Below are positions 25,682 to 37,569 of a stretch of 64,000 bases of DNA, piece by piece. The translations under genes and the position numbers were made by a program. Numbering within the stretch: position 1 is the stretch's first letter; the number at the start of each line of letters is the position of its first letter. Source of the stretch: Terriglobia bacterium (GTDB taxonomy: Bacteria; Acidobacteriota; Terriglobia; Bryobacterales; Bryobacteraceae); contig JANXYJ010000014.1 in assembly GCA_025350105.1 (NCBI GenBank), positions 1-64,000 on the forward strand. The letters run 5' to 3'. The notes beneath the pieces were generated by a model. It searched no databases, was not told where the DNA came from, and was given only the letters and a program-made list of their open reading frames with translations.

Positions 25682-27625
25682 TCAGATTCGGTGGAACGTC
25701 TTCAGGATATCGCGAGTGGCGTAGCGAACGGCAATCGGCCGGCCGTGCGGACAGCTCATCGGTGAAGAAGTCGCGGCCAGCGCGCGCAGCAGCCACTCGA
25801 TTTTCGCTGGTTCCAGGCGCATGTTGATCTTGATGGCGGCGCGACAAGCAATGGAAGCCGCAATCGCCGCGCGCTGATCTTCTAAAGACGCCTTGCGCAT
25901 TTCGCGTTCCGCAATCTCCAATACTTCAAAGACAACCTTTTCCACATCGCTGCCAGTTACTCCCGCGGGGGCCGATTTCACCGCGATGGTACGGTTACCG
26001 AAGGGCTCCGTATCGAAACCCAGCGCATTCAGTTCGTCCGCAATGCGAACATAGTCCAGTTGCTGCGCCGCCGTAAGTTGAATCACCATCGGCATCAGCA
26101 GGCCTTGCGTTTCCACCTTGCCCCTGCGGCGCGCCTCCAAAACCTGCTCAAACAAAATGCGTTCGTGCGCCACATGCTGATCGATGATCCACAAACCATC
26201 ACGCCCGGCGGCGATGATGAAGCTGTCATGAAGTTGGCCCAACGGGCGCAAATCGCGCAGCGCATCCAAATTGTCCAGCTGCGGAATTTCGCTATTGGGA
26301 AACAGTGGCCCGTGCGTATCGGGAATCGCGCGTACAGTGCTGGTCACGCCCGGCATGTCGGCTGGGATGGACGCATCGGAAAAGTCAAAACGCGGCACAG
26401 GAGAAGGCGGACGCCGCAACAAAAACTCAGGCAGAAGCGCCGCATCAGCCGGAGTAGCACTCGGCAGCATACTCTCCGCCGCCAGCACTCCAAAATCCGC
26501 GTTCTCCATCCGTTGCGTGAATTCGCTGTACGGCAGGTGCGTCGCTGGCTGGCCTGGCGGTTGTCCCGGCGATATCATGCGCGACACCGGCCGCTGCGCC
26601 ATCAATACATCGCGCACCGTATCGCGAACAAAATCGTGCACCAGCGACCCATGACGAAAGCGCACTTCGGTTTTCGAAGGGTGCACGTTGACATCTACTT
26701 CTTCCAAATCGCAATCGATAAACAGCAGCGCAAACGGATAATTGCCCGCGGGCATGATGTTGTAATAAGCTGCGGAAATCGCGTGCAGCAGCAGACGGTC
26801 GCGAATCAAACGTCCATTCACAAACAGATAAATGGAATTGCGATTCAGCTTATGCACATGGGGACCGCTCACAAACCCGCGCAGGCGAAAACGGCGCGCC
26901 GCAGCGGGCTCGCCTTCATCGGCGGGTAACGGCATGGCACGATCTTGCTCTCCCAAGTCCACCAGATCGTCCAGTGTCTGGCTGCCGAATACCTGATACA
27001 CCCGCTCGCGTAAGGTCTCCACGGGAGTCACGTCCAACAAATCCGATCCATTGTGGCGCAGAAAGAAACTTTTGTCGTGATGCGCCAGACTGTAGTGCGT
27101 CATCAGCGATGCGACATGCGCGATCTCGGTCTGGTCGCTGCGCAGGAATTTCTTGCGCGCGGGAACGTTGTAGAACAAATCGCGCACCGTGATGATGGTG
27201 CCGCCCGCCAGCGCCGCGTCTTCACACTTTAGAATTTTTCCGCCCGCGATTTCGATGGCCGTGCCGGTCTGTTCTTCGCGCGAGCGGGTTTCCAAACTCA
27301 AACGCGAAACCGAAGCAATCGAGGGCAGCGCTTCTCCCCGAAAACCAAGCGTGGCGATGGACAGAAGGTCTTTCACATCGGACAGTTTGCTGGTGGCGTG
27401 GCGTTCAAACGCCAGCAGCGCGTCGTCCCGCATCATGCCCGTTCCATTGTCACTCAGGCGGATCAGACGCCGTCCACCGGCTTCCACATCCAGGCGAAAC
27501 TCCGTTGCGCCTGCGTCGAGCGAATTTTCTAAAAGTTCTTTGACGACGCTCGCTGGACGCTCCACGACCTCCCCTGCGGCAATTTTGTTGGCAACGTGAT
27601 CGGAGAGAACGCGAATGCGGCCCAT
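25682..27625 (-). CDS. mutL: DNA mismatch repair protein MutL
   Basis: MutL links mismatch recognition by MutS to strand incision. The GHKL ATPase domain shows 'NKIAAGEVVERPASVVKELLEN', 'DNGTGM' and 'LGFRGEALPSIASV'. The linker is Pro-rich, and the C-terminal dimerisation domain includes 'DQHVAHERILFE', close to the endonuclease consensus DQHAxxExxxxE, and 'CPHGRPIAVRY', the zinc-ligand motif. It is therefore likely a nicking MutL, as in bacteria without MutH. It lies between the Uma2 gene and crcB with short gaps. Confidence 0.95.
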   Translation of the reverse strand: MGRIRVLSDHVANKIAAGEVVERPASVVKELLENSLDAGATEFRLDVEAGGRRLIRLSDNGTGMMRDDALLAFERHATSKLSDVKDLLSIATLGFRGEALPSIASVSRLSLETRSREEQTGTAIEIAGGKILKCEDAALAGGTIITVRDLFYNVPARKKFLRSDQTEIAHVASLMTHYSLAHHDKSFFLRHNGSDLLDVTPVETLRERVYQVFGSQTLDDLVDLGEQDRAMPLPADEGEPAAARRFRLRGFVSGPHVHKLNRNSIYLFVNGRLIRDRLLLHAISAAYYNIMPAGNYPFALLFIDCDLEEVDVNVHPSKTEVRFRHGSLVHDFVRDTVRDVLMAQRPVSRMISPGQPPGQPATHLPYSEFTQRMENADFGVLAAESMLPSATPADAALLPEFLLRRPPSPVPRFDFSDASIPADMPGVTSTVRAIPDTHGPLFPNSEIPQLDNLDALRDLRPLGQLHDSFIIAAGRDGLWIIDQHVAHERILFEQVLEARRRGKVETQGLLMPMVIQLTAAQQLDYVRIADELNALGFDTEPFGNRTIAVKSAPAGVTGSDVEKVVFEVLEIAEREMRKASLEDQRAAIAASIACRAAIKINMRLEPAKIEWLLRALAATSSPMSCPHGRPIAVRYATRDILKTFHRI

Positions 27626-27634
27626 GTGCGGTGA

Positions 27635-28174
27635 CTAGTCCGCAACCGAAGCAAAAATGGCGTCAACCGAAAGTGTTTTGTCTGCCGCGAACAGCAATGG
27701 AATGTCGCTGCCGCTGCGATAACTAATCGCATGGCCATCCGGAGTAGCCACCTTCACTTGGCGCAGATCCAGGTCGACGGTCCAGAATTCGCGGCAGCCG
27801 TTTTCCAAGCAAAGTCTTTCCTTATCGTTCATCTCCGCAACGGTGTTGGACGAAGAGAGGACTTCGATCACCAGTTCGGGCGCGCCCTGGATGTAATCTC
27901 TGGCTGCGTTCCAGCGTTCCTCGGAAACGACAGCGATATCGGCAACCCGGAAGTTTGCCGCACCAAGCTGAAATCCGATTTCTTTATCCACCACGCCCAT
28001 TTTGCCAACCGCATTTTCCAGCAAACGGCGAAGCTGCCGTTGCACCCTCGCGTGGTCCATTTTGGGCGGCGCCATTTCAATCGCTGCTCCGTGGCGCAAT
28101 TCCTGCCTGCCTTCGCGGTCGGGCAAGCGCTCGAATTCCGCGAAGGTCATCAGCCTAGTTGGGGTGGAAGCCAC
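27635..28174 (-). CDS. Uma2 family endonuclease (DUF820)
   Basis: The 179-residue protein fits the Uma2 restriction-endonuclease-like family. It starts 'MTFAEFERLPDREGRQELRHG', then 'FRVADIAVVSEERWN', 'GAPELVIEVLSSSNTVAEMNDKERLCLENGCREFWTVDL', giving the D...ExE-type metal site. Such genes are abundant in Cyanobacteria, Chloroflexi and Acidobacteria and have no settled role; many are thought mobile. It sits between rho and mutL, nine bases from mutL. Confidence 0.88.
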   Translation of the reverse strand: MASTPTRLMTFAEFERLPDREGRQELRHGAAIEMAPPKMDHARVQRQLRRLLENAVGKMGVVDKEIGFQLGAANFRVADIAVVSEERWNAARDYIQGAPELVIEVLSSSNTVAEMNDKERLCLENGCREFWTVDLDLRQVKVATPDGHAISYRSGSDIPLLFAADKTLSVDAIFASVAD

Positions 28175-28211
28175 TCGAACAAACTCCTGCCTAAATTATA
28201 AATCCCAAACT

Positions 28212-29951
<1,740 letters not shown>

Positions 29952-30548
29952 TCCAGCACCTCTCCGGCGAAATTTTCGCGGAGCATGCTGCGGCTTTGTT
30001 GCCGTTCTTTCTGCGTTTTCAGTTTGTCTACTTTCGTTGCGGCCACCAGATAGGGCCGCCCGTGGGCTTCAAGCCAGTCCTTCAGCTCAAGGTCCTTGTC
30101 CATCCAACCGCGCCGGGCATCCAGGACAATCAATGCCAAACGCAGCGTACCGCGTCCCAGCAAATAACTCTCGATCAAAGTTTTCCAAGCCTGCGTAATG
30201 CTTTTGGGCACCTTGGCATACCCATAACCGGGCAGATCGACGAAACGGTAGTCCTCGTCCACCTGGAAAAAATTTACCGCCTGCGTGCACCCCGGTCTTG
30301 CGCTGGTGCGAGCCAAAGCCGTTTTCGAGGCCCCCCGGTTGGACGATGTGCCCGACGAATTGCTCGGCGACCCTGTTCCCCCGCTGGCCAGCAACCGGTT
30401 AATCAAGCTCGACTTACCAACGTTGCTGCGTCCCAGAAACGCCACCTCCGCCTCCCCCTCTGGCGGAAATAGCTCCGGCCTTTCTGCACTTATTATAAAC
30501 CGCGCGGCCATAGTCAGTGGGCCCGTCTCAGCACGAAAACTCCGAATC

Positions 30549-32999
30549 CTAGTGCGTCGTCTTTTCTTCGCGCGAACGTTCCACAATCTCCGCCGCCGTC
30601 GACATGGCCGACAACGGAACCATTTCGATATCCCGTTCCAACGCGTATTTCAGAACTTCATCCATCGAATTGACGAAATGCAGCTTCATCTCTTTGCGAA
30701 TGTTTTCCGGCACGTCCGCCAGGTCGCGTTCATTTTCCGCCGGCAAAATCGCCTCTCGGATTCCATGGCGATGCGCGGCTAGTAACTTCTCTTTCAATCC
30801 ACCAATCGGCAACACTCGCCCACGCACCGTGATCTCGCCCGTCATGGTCACATCGGCCCGCACCGGAATGCTGGTCAACGCGCTAATAATGCTGGTGGCA
30901 ATCGTAATACCCGCCGACGGCCCGTCCTTCGGGATCGCCCCTTCCGGCACGTGCAAGTGCACGTCCATGTAGCGATAGAAATCGCGCGGCAATCCCAAAG
31001 CGTGCGCGCGGCTGCGCACATAGCTCATCGCCGCCTGCGCCGATTCCTGCATCACGTCGCCCAGTTTCCCGGTCAACGTCAGCTTGCCACGGCCTTCCAT
31101 AATGGCCGCTTCCGTGGTTAGAATCGACCCACCCACCTCGGTCCAAGCCAAGCCCACCGTAGCGCCCACCTCGTTCTTTTTCTCGGCAGCCTGTTCGCGA
31201 TACTTCTGAGGGCCAAGCAGTTGGTTCACTTTATCAGGCGTAATTGTCGCTTTGGCCGGCTTCTTCTTCGACGGCTTGTCTCCGTCTTTGTCCAAGCCTT
31301 TTTCCGATTGTGCATTCACAATCACCCGCGCCACCTTGCGGCACACATTGCCCACTTCGCGTTCCAGATTGCGGACGCCGGCTTCCCGCGTATAGTGCTG
31401 GACCAGTTCTTGGATTCCCGAATCCTCAAACTGGATCTGCTCGGCCGTTAGCCCCGTACCCTTCAATTGCTTGGGAACCAGGAACCGCTTGGCGATCTCC
31501 ATCTTTTCGATTTCGGTATAACCGGACAGCCGGATCACTTCCATGCGATCCTGCAGCGCCGCCGGAATCGTATGCATCACGTTCGCCGTGGCGATGAAGA
31601 ACACCTGGCTTAAGTCGTATTCAACATCCAGATAGTGATCCTGGAACATGTAGTTCTGTTCCGGATCCAACACTTCCAGCAATGCTGCCGACGGATCCCC
31701 GCGGAAGTCGGTGGACATCTTGTCGATCTCGTCCAGCATGAAGACCGGATTCCGCACTCCCGCCTTCTTCATCATCTGGATCACCTGCCCCGGCAGGGCG
31801 CCTATGTAGGTTCGGCGGTGGCCGCGAACTTCCGCTTCGTCGCGCACCCCGCCCAATGACAGGCGCACAAATTTTCGGCCCGTGGCTTTTGCAATGGACA
31901 TCCCCAAAGAGGTTTTACCCACACCGGGAGGTCCCACAAAGCACAAGATCGAACCCTTGGGATCTTTCACCAGGCGCCGCACGGCCAAAAATTCCAGAAT
32001 GCGTTCTTTGATTTTGTCCAGGCCGTAGTGGTCGCTCTCCAGCACTTCCTGGGCGAAGGGCAGCTCGCGGATTTCCTTGGATTTCTTCTTCCACGGCACC
32101 GCCAGCAGCCAGTCCAGATAGTTGCGCGAAACCGTGGATTCGGCCGACATCGGCGGCATCTGCTCCAACCGCTTCAACTCGGTCATGGCCTTTTCGTGCG
32201 CGTCCTTGGTCATCCCCGCGGCGTCAATGCGCTTCTTCAGTTCGTCGAATTCGCTCTTCTCACCGCGGCCCAATTCCTTTTGAATGGCCTTGATCTTCTC
32301 GTTCAGGTAATATTCTTTTTGCGCCTTTTCCATCTGGCGCTTCACGCGGCCTTGAATGGTGCGGTCCACGCTCAGTTTTTCGATTTCGATGTCCAGCATT
32401 TCCGCTACGCGGGTCAACCGGTCCACCGGATCGAAAATCTCCAGCAGTTCCTGCTTCTCTTCAATGGCCAATTGCAGATTCGCGCCCACCGTATCGGCCA
32501 GCTTTCCCGGATCCTCGCCACGGGTGGCCGCCACAATGGTGTCGTAGTTCACGTTCTGGCTAATCTTGGCGTACTGCTCAAACAGCGTGTTCACGCGGGT
32601 GAGCAGGGCTTCCATGGTCGGGCCCTGTTCAATTTTGAACTGGAACGTCTTCACGGTGGCTTTGAAAAAGCCTTCGTCCTCGGTCACCGAAAGAACCTTG
32701 CCGCGCTCCACGCCTTCCACCAAAACTTTGATGTTGCCATCGCTCTGCTTCAGGCTTTGAACAATGTTGGCCACGGTACCCACGGTGTAGATTTCATCCG
32801 GCCGCGGCTCATCAATACTAGCGTCGTGTTGGGTGGCAAGAAAAATCTTTTTGTCGCCCGCCAGCGCCTCTTCCAGCGCGCGAACGCTCGATTCACGCCC
32901 CACCACGAACGGCGTCATCATGTGCGGGAAGATCACCACATCCCGGATGGGCATCATCGGCAATCGCCGCGTATCTGATTTTTCCTTGGAAGTAAGCAT
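30549..32999 (-). CDS. lon: ATP-dependent protease Lon
   Basis: Lon degrades misfolded and regulatory proteins. Its 816 residues show the N-terminal LAN domain ('[23 protein letters not shown]'), the AAA module with Walker A '[11 protein letters not shown]' near residue 360 and '[11 protein letters not shown]', and the protease domain with the Ser-Lys dyad (Ser695 in '[10 protein letters not shown]', Lys736 in 'GGLKEKLLA'). A Lys-rich segment between AAA and protease ('[18 protein letters not shown]') is longer than usual. It is flanked by clpX upstream, across a terminator-like repeat array, and by engB downstream. Confidence 0.96.
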   Translation of the reverse strand: MLTSKEKSDTRRLPMMPIRDVVIFPHMMTPFVVGRESSVRALEEALAGDKKIFLATQHDASIDEPRPDEIYTVGTVANIVQSLKQSDGNIKVLVEGVERGKVLSVTEDEGFFKATVKTFQFKIEQGPTMEALLTRVNTLFEQYAKISQNVNYDTIVAATRGEDPGKLADTVGANLQLAIEEKQELLEIFDPVDRLTRVAEMLDIEIEKLSVDRTIQGRVKRQMEKAQKEYYLNEKIKAIQKELGRGEKSEFDELKKRIDAAGMTKDAHEKAMTELKRLEQMPPMSAESTVSRNYLDWLLAVPWKKKSKEIRELPFAQEVLESDHYGLDKIKERILEFLAVRRLVKDPKGSILCFVGPPGVGKTSLGMSIAKATGRKFVRLSLGGVRDEAEVRGHRRTYIGALPGQVIQMMKKAGVRNPVFMLDEIDKMSTDFRGDPSAALLEVLDPEQNYMFQDHYLDVEYDLSQVFFIATANVMHTIPAALQDRMEVIRLSGYTEIEKMEIAKRFLVPKQLKGTGLTAEQIQFEDSGIQELVQHYTREAGVRNLEREVGNVCRKVARVIVNAQSEKGLDKDGDKPSKKKPAKATITPDKVNQLLGPQKYREQAAEKKNEVGATVGLAWTEVGGSILTTEAAIMEGRGKLTLTGKLGDVMQESAQAAMSYVRSRAHALGLPRDFYRYMDVHLHVPEGAIPKDGPSAGITIATSIISALTSIPVRADVTMTGEITVRGRVLPIGGLKEKLLAAHRHGIREAILPAENERDLADVPENIRKEMKLHFVNSMDEVLKYALERDIEMVPLSAMSTAAEIVERSREEKTTH

Positions 33000-33013
33000 T
33001 ATGAAAGATCCTA

Positions 33014-33041
33014 ACTATATGAGATCCCAACCTGAAGGCAA
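33014..33041 (-). promoter_or_regulatory. Sigma-70-type promoter of lon
   Basis: On the minus strand TTGCCT (33041-33036) and TATAGT (33019-33014) are separated by 16 bases. The predicted start lies only about eight bases from the lon ATG, so the leader would be very short. It shows that lon can be transcribed independently of clpX. Confidence 0.42.
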
Positions 33042-33160
33042 CTCTGCGGGTTCCACTTCGGATAATAACGTGTTTGGGACAAACGCCGCTTGGGGACGAA
33101 TCGGAAGAACGCCTAAAGTATAGCGCGAACAGACCCCTCTGTCGCACCTCTACAACATTC

Positions 33161-33345
33161 AAAAGCCTAACCGGCTTTCACTTTCTTCATTCAAAAGCCT
33201 AACCGGCTTTCACTTTCTTCATTCAAAAGCCTAACCGGCTTTCACTTTCTTCAAACAAAAGCCTGACCGGCTTTCACTTTCTTCAAACAAAAGCCTAACC
33301 GGCTTTCACCTTCTTCAAACAAAAGCCTAACCGGCTTTTTCGAGC
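33161..33345. repeat. Six tandem 32-bp copies of a terminator-like hairpin between clpX and lon
   Basis: Units of AAAAGCCTAACCGGCTTTCA plus CTTTCTTCATTC start at 33161, 33193, 33225, 33257, 33289 and 33321. Each carries the inverted pair AAAGCC / GGCTTT, followed on the clpX-sense strand by TTTTGTTT, the shape of an intrinsic terminator. The last copy contains the clpX stop codon and final codons (KAG-stop), so the array is an amplification of the clpX 3' end. Confidence 0.9.
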
Positions 33346-34610
33346 AAATTCACACTGATCTTCTGCGACAGCACCATCTCTCGCGTGACTGAAAACTCGC
33401 GAACCTTCTTATAGGTGGGCAGGTAGTACATCAGATCCAGCATCAGATCTTCCAAAATCATCCGCAAGCCGCGAGCCCCCACCTTGCGTTCCATCGCTAA
33501 CTGGGCAATAGCGTCCAAAGCCTCGTCGCTGAACTTCAGCTTCACGTTCTCGTACTCAAACAGTTTTTGATACTGGCGGATAATCGCGTTCTTCGGCTTG
33601 CTCAGAATCTGCACCAAAGCTTCCTTGCTCAGATCTTCCAGCACCGCCACCACCGGCAAGCGTCCGATGAACTCAGGAATAAAACCGCTCTTAATCAAAT
33701 CCATGGGCTGCACTTGTTCCAGCATGCCCAAATCGCGGCGTCCGGAACTGCCCGCGCGAATTCGCTGTTGCTCTTTCGTCGCGGCGTCTTCGTGCTTGGC
33801 ATAGCCAATGGTCCGTGTGCCCACCCGGCGTTGAATCGTCTTTTCCAGCCCAATGAACGCCCCGCCGCAAATGAACAGAATGTTGGTGGTATCCACCGGC
33901 GTAAATTCCTGATGCGGATGCTTACGTCCACCCTGCGGCGGAACGTTCGCCACTGTGCCCTCCAGAATTTTCAGCAGAGCCTGTTGCACGCCTTCGCCGG
34001 AAACGTCGCGCGTAATCGATGGGTTCTCGTCCTTGCGGCCAATCGTATCGATTTCGTCTATATAGATAATGCCCTGCTGCGCGCGCTGCACATCCCAATC
34101 GGCATTTTGTAACAGCCGCAGGATGATGTTCTCCACATCCTCACCAACATAACCGGCTTCGGTGAGCGTCGTCGCGTCCACAATCGCAAACGGAACGTCC
34201 AGAATCTTGGCCAGCGTCTGGGCTAAAAGCGTCTTCCCCGTCCCGGTAGGACCGATCAGCAGGATATTGGACTTCGAAAGTTCTACGTCCCCCACCCGCT
34301 GCTTGTTCATCTGCAGACGCTTGTAATGGTTGTAGACCGCCACCGCTAGCTTTTTCTTGGTAGCGTCCTGCCCAATCACGTATTGGTCCAGGTATTCCTT
34401 CAACTCCAGAGGCTTAGGGAGTTTATGCGGAGCTGTCGACGACGGATCGGCACGGTCGTCTTCCAGAATCGAATTACAAACCGAAATGCACTCGTCACAG
34501 ATGTAGGCCCGCGGATACTCCGAGGGAGAGGAGATCAGCTTGCCAACCACATCCTGGCTTTTGTGACAAAACGAACATCGGAGCGATTCATCGGTGCCAG
34601 TTCGCTTCAC
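33327..34610 (-). CDS. clpX: ATP-dependent Clp protease ATP-binding subunit ClpX
   Basis: ClpX unfolds substrates for ClpP. The N-terminal zinc finger uses Cys12, Cys15, Cys38 and Cys41 ('RCSFCHKS', '[10 protein letters not shown]'). Walker A '[15 protein letters not shown]' is near residue 120, Walker B '[10 protein letters not shown]', and the IGF-type ClpP-docking region is in '[14 protein letters not shown]'-like sequence (here CGGAFIGLE). The 427 residues match the family. The final codons and stop lie in the last unit of a 32-bp repeat array. clpP is not in the window. Confidence 0.96.
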   Translation of the reverse strand: MKRTGTDESLRCSFCHKSQDVVGKLISSPSEYPRAYICDECISVCNSILEDDRADPSSTAPHKLPKPLELKEYLDQYVIGQDATKKKLAVAVYNHYKRLQMNKQRVGDVELSKSNILLIGPTGTGKTLLAQTLAKILDVPFAIVDATTLTEAGYVGEDVENIILRLLQNADWDVQRAQQGIIYIDEIDTIGRKDENPSITRDVSGEGVQQALLKILEGTVANVPPQGGRKHPHQEFTPVDTTNILFICGGAFIGLEKTIQRRVGTRTIGYAKHEDAATKEQQRIRAGSSGRRDLGMLEQVQPMDLIKSGFIPEFIGRLPVVAVLEDLSKEALVQILSKPKNAIIRQYQKLFEYENVKLKFSDEALDAIAQLAMERKVGARGLRMILEDLMLDLMYYLPTYKKVREFSVTREMVLSQKISVNLLEKAG

Positions 34611-34895
34611 CCAAACCTCCTAAAAAGTAGAACACCCACACCCACTTGCAGCATGCGATGGCAACCTACGCCACTTACTTACGTCCGCGTACGACAATCT
34701 GCTGACGCTTTGATTATAGCCGGTTTAAGGACAGCGAAGCTACTCAAAGCGGGCGCTTTTGCCGCAAGCCCTTCCGCAAATCTTTCCCATTTGGCATTTG
34801 ACACTCACCCCTTCCCTATTCTGTAATAAGAGCTAACTCTTGAAGTTGGCTTAGTTGGGTTAAGCGAACTGACTTTCTTTCCATCAACTTCAACC

Positions 34896-35708
34896 ATGCC
34901 AGCCCGCAATCGCATCCATCTCGTCACCAAGACTCTGGGCGTGCTGGAAACCCTGGCCGAATGCGGTGGAACGGCTAACCTTAAGGAAATCAGCACGCGG
35001 ATTGGCTTGGTCAAAAGTTCCGTTTTCCGTATCTTATTTAGTTTAAAGGAATTAGGCTATGTTGAGCAGCGCGGTCTGAACGGCGCATATAGCCTGACGT
35101 GGAAGATGCACTCGCTCATACGGAAGGGCGCCGCCCGTTTGACCATCCTCGACCTGGCCCGCCCCCACATGTCCAAGCTCCGCGATGACCTGCAGGAAAC
35201 GGTCTGGCTGGCGGAGTGGCGGAAACGCGCTGGAGTGGTTATCGGCTCCATGGACGTGCCCCACCGGCTGCGTTTTTCTATTGATCTGGGCAGTACGGTC
35301 GGCCTGCACTCCACGGCGCTGGGGAAGGCCATTGCGGCTTACCTGCCCGCTCCCATCCTGCGGGATGCCATGGGCAACGGAAAACTCGTGCGCTTGACTG
35401 CGAAAACCATTACCACCCGGGAAGGGTTACGCGTCGAACTGCAAACCGTGCGCCAGCAGGGCTTTGCACTCAATCGCGAAGAATCGGTGGAAGGGTTGTT
35501 CGCCGTGGCGGCGCCGATTTTCGATTCACACAAGCGCGTGATGGCCTCGCTCTCCGTCGGCAGCCCCATTTTTCGCTGCCCGCGGGCCCGCCAAAAGACC
35601 GTCATCGAAGCCACCAGACAGACCGCCGAAGCCATCACCCGCGATCTGATCAACGTGGATTACGCTGGCAGCGATTCAGCCTGGACGCCGGCCGGGCTGT
35701 CCGCATAA
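34896..35708 (+). CDS. IclR family transcriptional regulator
   Basis: The 270-residue protein has an N-terminal winged helix ('VTKTLGVLETLAECGGTANLKEIS', 'GLVKSSVFRILFSLKELGYV') and a C-terminal effector domain ('LGSTVGLHSTALGKAIAAYLP', 'GFALNREESVEGLFAVAAPIF'). IclR proteins often control catabolic genes and bind small organic acids. The gene is divergent from clpX across 285 bp; the genes after it are a DUF6152 pair, a possible target. Its stop codon lies inside a 14-bp duplication. Confidence 0.9.
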   Translation: MPARNRIHLVTKTLGVLETLAECGGTANLKEISTRIGLVKSSVFRILFSLKELGYVEQRGLNGAYSLTWKMHSLIRKGAARLTILDLARPHMSKLRDDLQETVWLAEWRKRAGVVIGSMDVPHRLRFSIDLGSTVGLHSTALGKAIAAYLPAPILRDAMGNGKLVRLTAKTITTREGLRVELQTVRQQGFALNREESVEGLFAVAAPIFDSHKRVMASLSVGSPIFRCPRARQKTVIEATRQTAEAITRDLINVDYAGSDSAWTPAGLSA

Positions 35709-35729
35709 CCGGTATCGCATAACCGGTAT
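35702..35729. repeat. 14-bp tandem duplication across the iclR stop codon
   Basis: CGCATAACCGGTAT occurs at 35702-35715 and again at 35716-35729. The first copy holds the TAA stop of the IclR gene. The end of the second copy joins to AAT and so creates TATAAT (35727-35732 region), a perfect -10 sequence upstream of the DUF6152 gene. Confidence 0.8.
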
Positions 35730-35766
35730 AATGATTCGGATGAATTTTCCCGCATCACTGGGAGAA

Positions 35767-35823
35767 GCTCAAAAATGGACAGGCTCAAAAATGGAGAGGC
35801 TCAAAAATGGAGAGGCTCAAAAA
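35767..35823. repeat. 16-bp tandem repeat carrying ribosome binding site and ATG
   Basis: GCTCAAAAATGGAGAG is repeated at 35767 (one mismatch), 35783 and 35799, with a partial fourth copy at 35815. Each unit brings a GGAGAGG-like ribosome binding site and an ATG. As 16 is not a multiple of three, the ATGs are in different frames; only the one at 35807 is in frame with the DUF6152 gene. Confidence 0.88.
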
Positions 35824-36226
35824 CGTGCACACATCTCGCAACCAATTGCTGATGGCATCTCTCGCGCTGGTGATCTCCACTGCGCCCTTGCTCGCCCATC
35901 ACTCCTTTGCCGCTGAATACGACGAGAAAAAGCCGGTCACGTTGAAAGGCATCGTCACCAAAGTAGAGTGGACCAATCCCCACGCCCGCTTCTACGTCGA
36001 CGTTAAGGATGAAAACGGCGTGGTCGTCAATTGGAATCTGGAACTGGCCAGCCCCAACGTGCTTTCCCGCAACGGCTGGACCCGCAAGTCCCTTCAGGTG
36101 GGCGATCAAATTTCCGTCGCCGGATCGCGCGCCAAGGACGGCTCCAACATGGCCAATGCGCGGCAAGTTACTCTCAGCGACGGCAAGAAGATATTCGCCG
36201 GTTCCTCTGGCGGAGACGGGCAGTAA
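35807..36226 (+). CDS. DUF6152 family exported protein
   Basis: The 139-residue protein begins with a signal peptide ending near 'APLLAHHSFAAEYD', followed by the DUF6152 pattern: 'PVTLKGIVTKVEWTNPHARFYVDV', 'VNWNLELASPNVLSRNGWTRKSLQVGDQISV' and 'AKDGSNMANARQVTLSDGK'. The family is predicted as a secreted beta-barrel (OB-like) domain of unknown role and is common in Acidobacteria. The GGAGAGG site in the tandem repeat fits the ATG at 35807. A later start (MASLALV) would still keep a signal peptide. The next gene begins 31 bases on. Confidence 0.85.
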   Translation: MERLKNVHTSRNQLLMASLALVISTAPLLAHHSFAAEYDEKKPVTLKGIVTKVEWTNPHARFYVDVKDENGVVVNWNLELASPNVLSRNGWTRKSLQVGDQISVAGSRAKDGSNMANARQVTLSDGKKIFAGSSGGDGQ

Positions 36227-36257
36227 ACGACGCCCGGCAAAATATCAGGCTGATATT

Positions 36258-37073
36258 ATGACCAAACCCCTCGCCCTCGCCGCCCTCACACCGGTCGTAT
36301 CGTTGCTCACTTTCATTGTAGTATCGGCGCCCATCCTCAGCGCCCAAACCGATCCCACCACCGTCCGTCCTCCCGCTGCCACCGCGCCCGCAGGCACCGG
36401 CGGCAACCAGCGCGGCTTACCGGAGCTGACAGGGCCCGCCCCTCGCCTCGCCGACGGCAAGCCTGACTTCTCCGGCATCTGGATTGGCGGCGGACCCGTG
36501 GGCGATCTGGCTCTCGGCCTCGCCGAAGGTGAAACCATTCCGCTGCTTCCCTCCGCCGAAAAGATCATGAAGGCGCGTCAATCGAAAGATGATCCTGAAG
36601 CTAACTGTCTGCCCACAGGCGTACCCCGCGTGGCGCCCTACCCCTGGACCATCGCCACGGCGCCCGGTCTCATGTTTTTCATTTTTGAGGGCAACATCCA
36701 CAGCTACCGGCAAATTTTCATGGACGGCCGCGCCCATCCGAAAGATCCTGACCCCACCTGGTACGGCCATTCCGTGGGTAAGTGGGACGGCGATACTTTG
36801 GTCATCGATTCCATCGGCTTCAATGACAAATTCTGGTTCGACTTCCGCGGCCACCCGCATACCGAGCAACTCCACACCATCGAACGCTACACCCGCCCCA
36901 GCCTCGGGACTCTCACAAACGAAGTCACCATCGACGATCCCGGGTCATATTCGAAACCCTTTACGCTAACCTTCAACGCCCGCCTGATGCCCAAAGGCGA
37001 ACTCATGGAATACATTTGTCAGGAAAACAATCAGGACGTAAACCACATCCAGGGCGGCGCGGGCGTGCCGTAA
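36258..37073 (+). CDS. Exported hypothetical protein, partner of the DUF6152 gene
   Basis: The track's longer frame from 36009 reads through the DUF6152 gene. The ATG at 36258 gives a signal peptide (MTKPLALAALTPVVSLLTF...ILSAQ) and 271 residues. The mature protein has 'LADGKPDFSGIWIGGG' near the start, a phrase typical of acidobacterial exported proteins found beside DUF6152 genes, then 'IFEGNIHSYRQIFMDGRAHPKD' and 'WYGHSVGKWDGDTLVIDSIGFND'. No catalytic motif is recognised. Cotranscription with the DUF6152 gene is likely. Confidence 0.8.
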   Translation: MTKPLALAALTPVVSLLTFIVVSAPILSAQTDPTTVRPPAATAPAGTGGNQRGLPELTGPAPRLADGKPDFSGIWIGGGPVGDLALGLAEGETIPLLPSAEKIMKARQSKDDPEANCLPTGVPRVAPYPWTIATAPGLMFFIFEGNIHSYRQIFMDGRAHPKDPDPTWYGHSVGKWDGDTLVIDSIGFNDKFWFDFRGHPHTEQLHTIERYTRPSLGTLTNEVTIDDPGSYSKPFTLTFNARLMPKGELMEYICQENNQDVNHIQGGAGVP

Positions 37074-37175
37074 AAAGCATGCCGAAGTAGGAGGCGGGCT
37101 CGCCTCACGGTTCCCTGGCCATCAAAAGTGGCCTGTCAATCGCACCAACCACGAGACCACTCCACCCAAGCACCA

Positions 37176-37195
37176 AGCCGCGACCGTAAGGGAGC
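37176..37195. repeat. Dispersed 20-bp repeat, copy 2 (inverted)
   Basis: AGCCGCGACCGTAAGGGAGC is the exact reverse complement of the copy at 11212-11231. It lies in the gene-poor stretch before the DinB gene. Confidence 0.7.
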
Positions 37196-37551
37196 GTAAA
37201 AACCAACGATACAGGCGTTGGACAACTCCCAGGATCAGAGTGGAAGCATTAATCGAATCACGCCCGCCCCCCGAAAGCGATCTCTTCTGAAATCAGCAGC
37301 ATCCTAATTGCCCCAACTTGGGATTCGACAATCAGCCACTACCCTGCAATTAGAAAAACGTTCTGGCCAGAACGCGTCGCATGGGGCGGTGATCGCATCG
37401 CTCCCAAAAGTGTACTGATCTTTCGGAGCCTGTAAAACGGCTAGCATCGGAACCTACACGGATCGAGATGACGGAAGACCTTGGAACCGGTTTCATAACA
37501 TCCGGCACGGACCCCTAATAAGGGCGGCGGGTTTTCAGAGGGCCAAAGTAG

Positions 37552-37569
37552 CTCCGGCTTTAGCCGGAG
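37552..37569. repeat. REP-like hairpin CTCCGGCT-TT-AGCCGGAG
   Basis: An 8-bp perfect stem with a two-base centre lies in the gene-poor stretch and has no T-run after it, so it does not look like a terminator. It resembles the short palindromic elements scattered in many GC-rich genomes. Confidence 0.55.

Noticed and set aside
33161-33345. Regular 32-bp repeats resembling a CRISPR array
   Set aside because: The repeats are directly adjacent with no unique spacers, the unit contains the clpX stop codon, and no cas genes are present.
36009-36257. N-terminal extension of the exported-protein frame
   Set aside because: It overlaps the DUF6152 gene; the ATG at 36258 directly begins a signal peptide.
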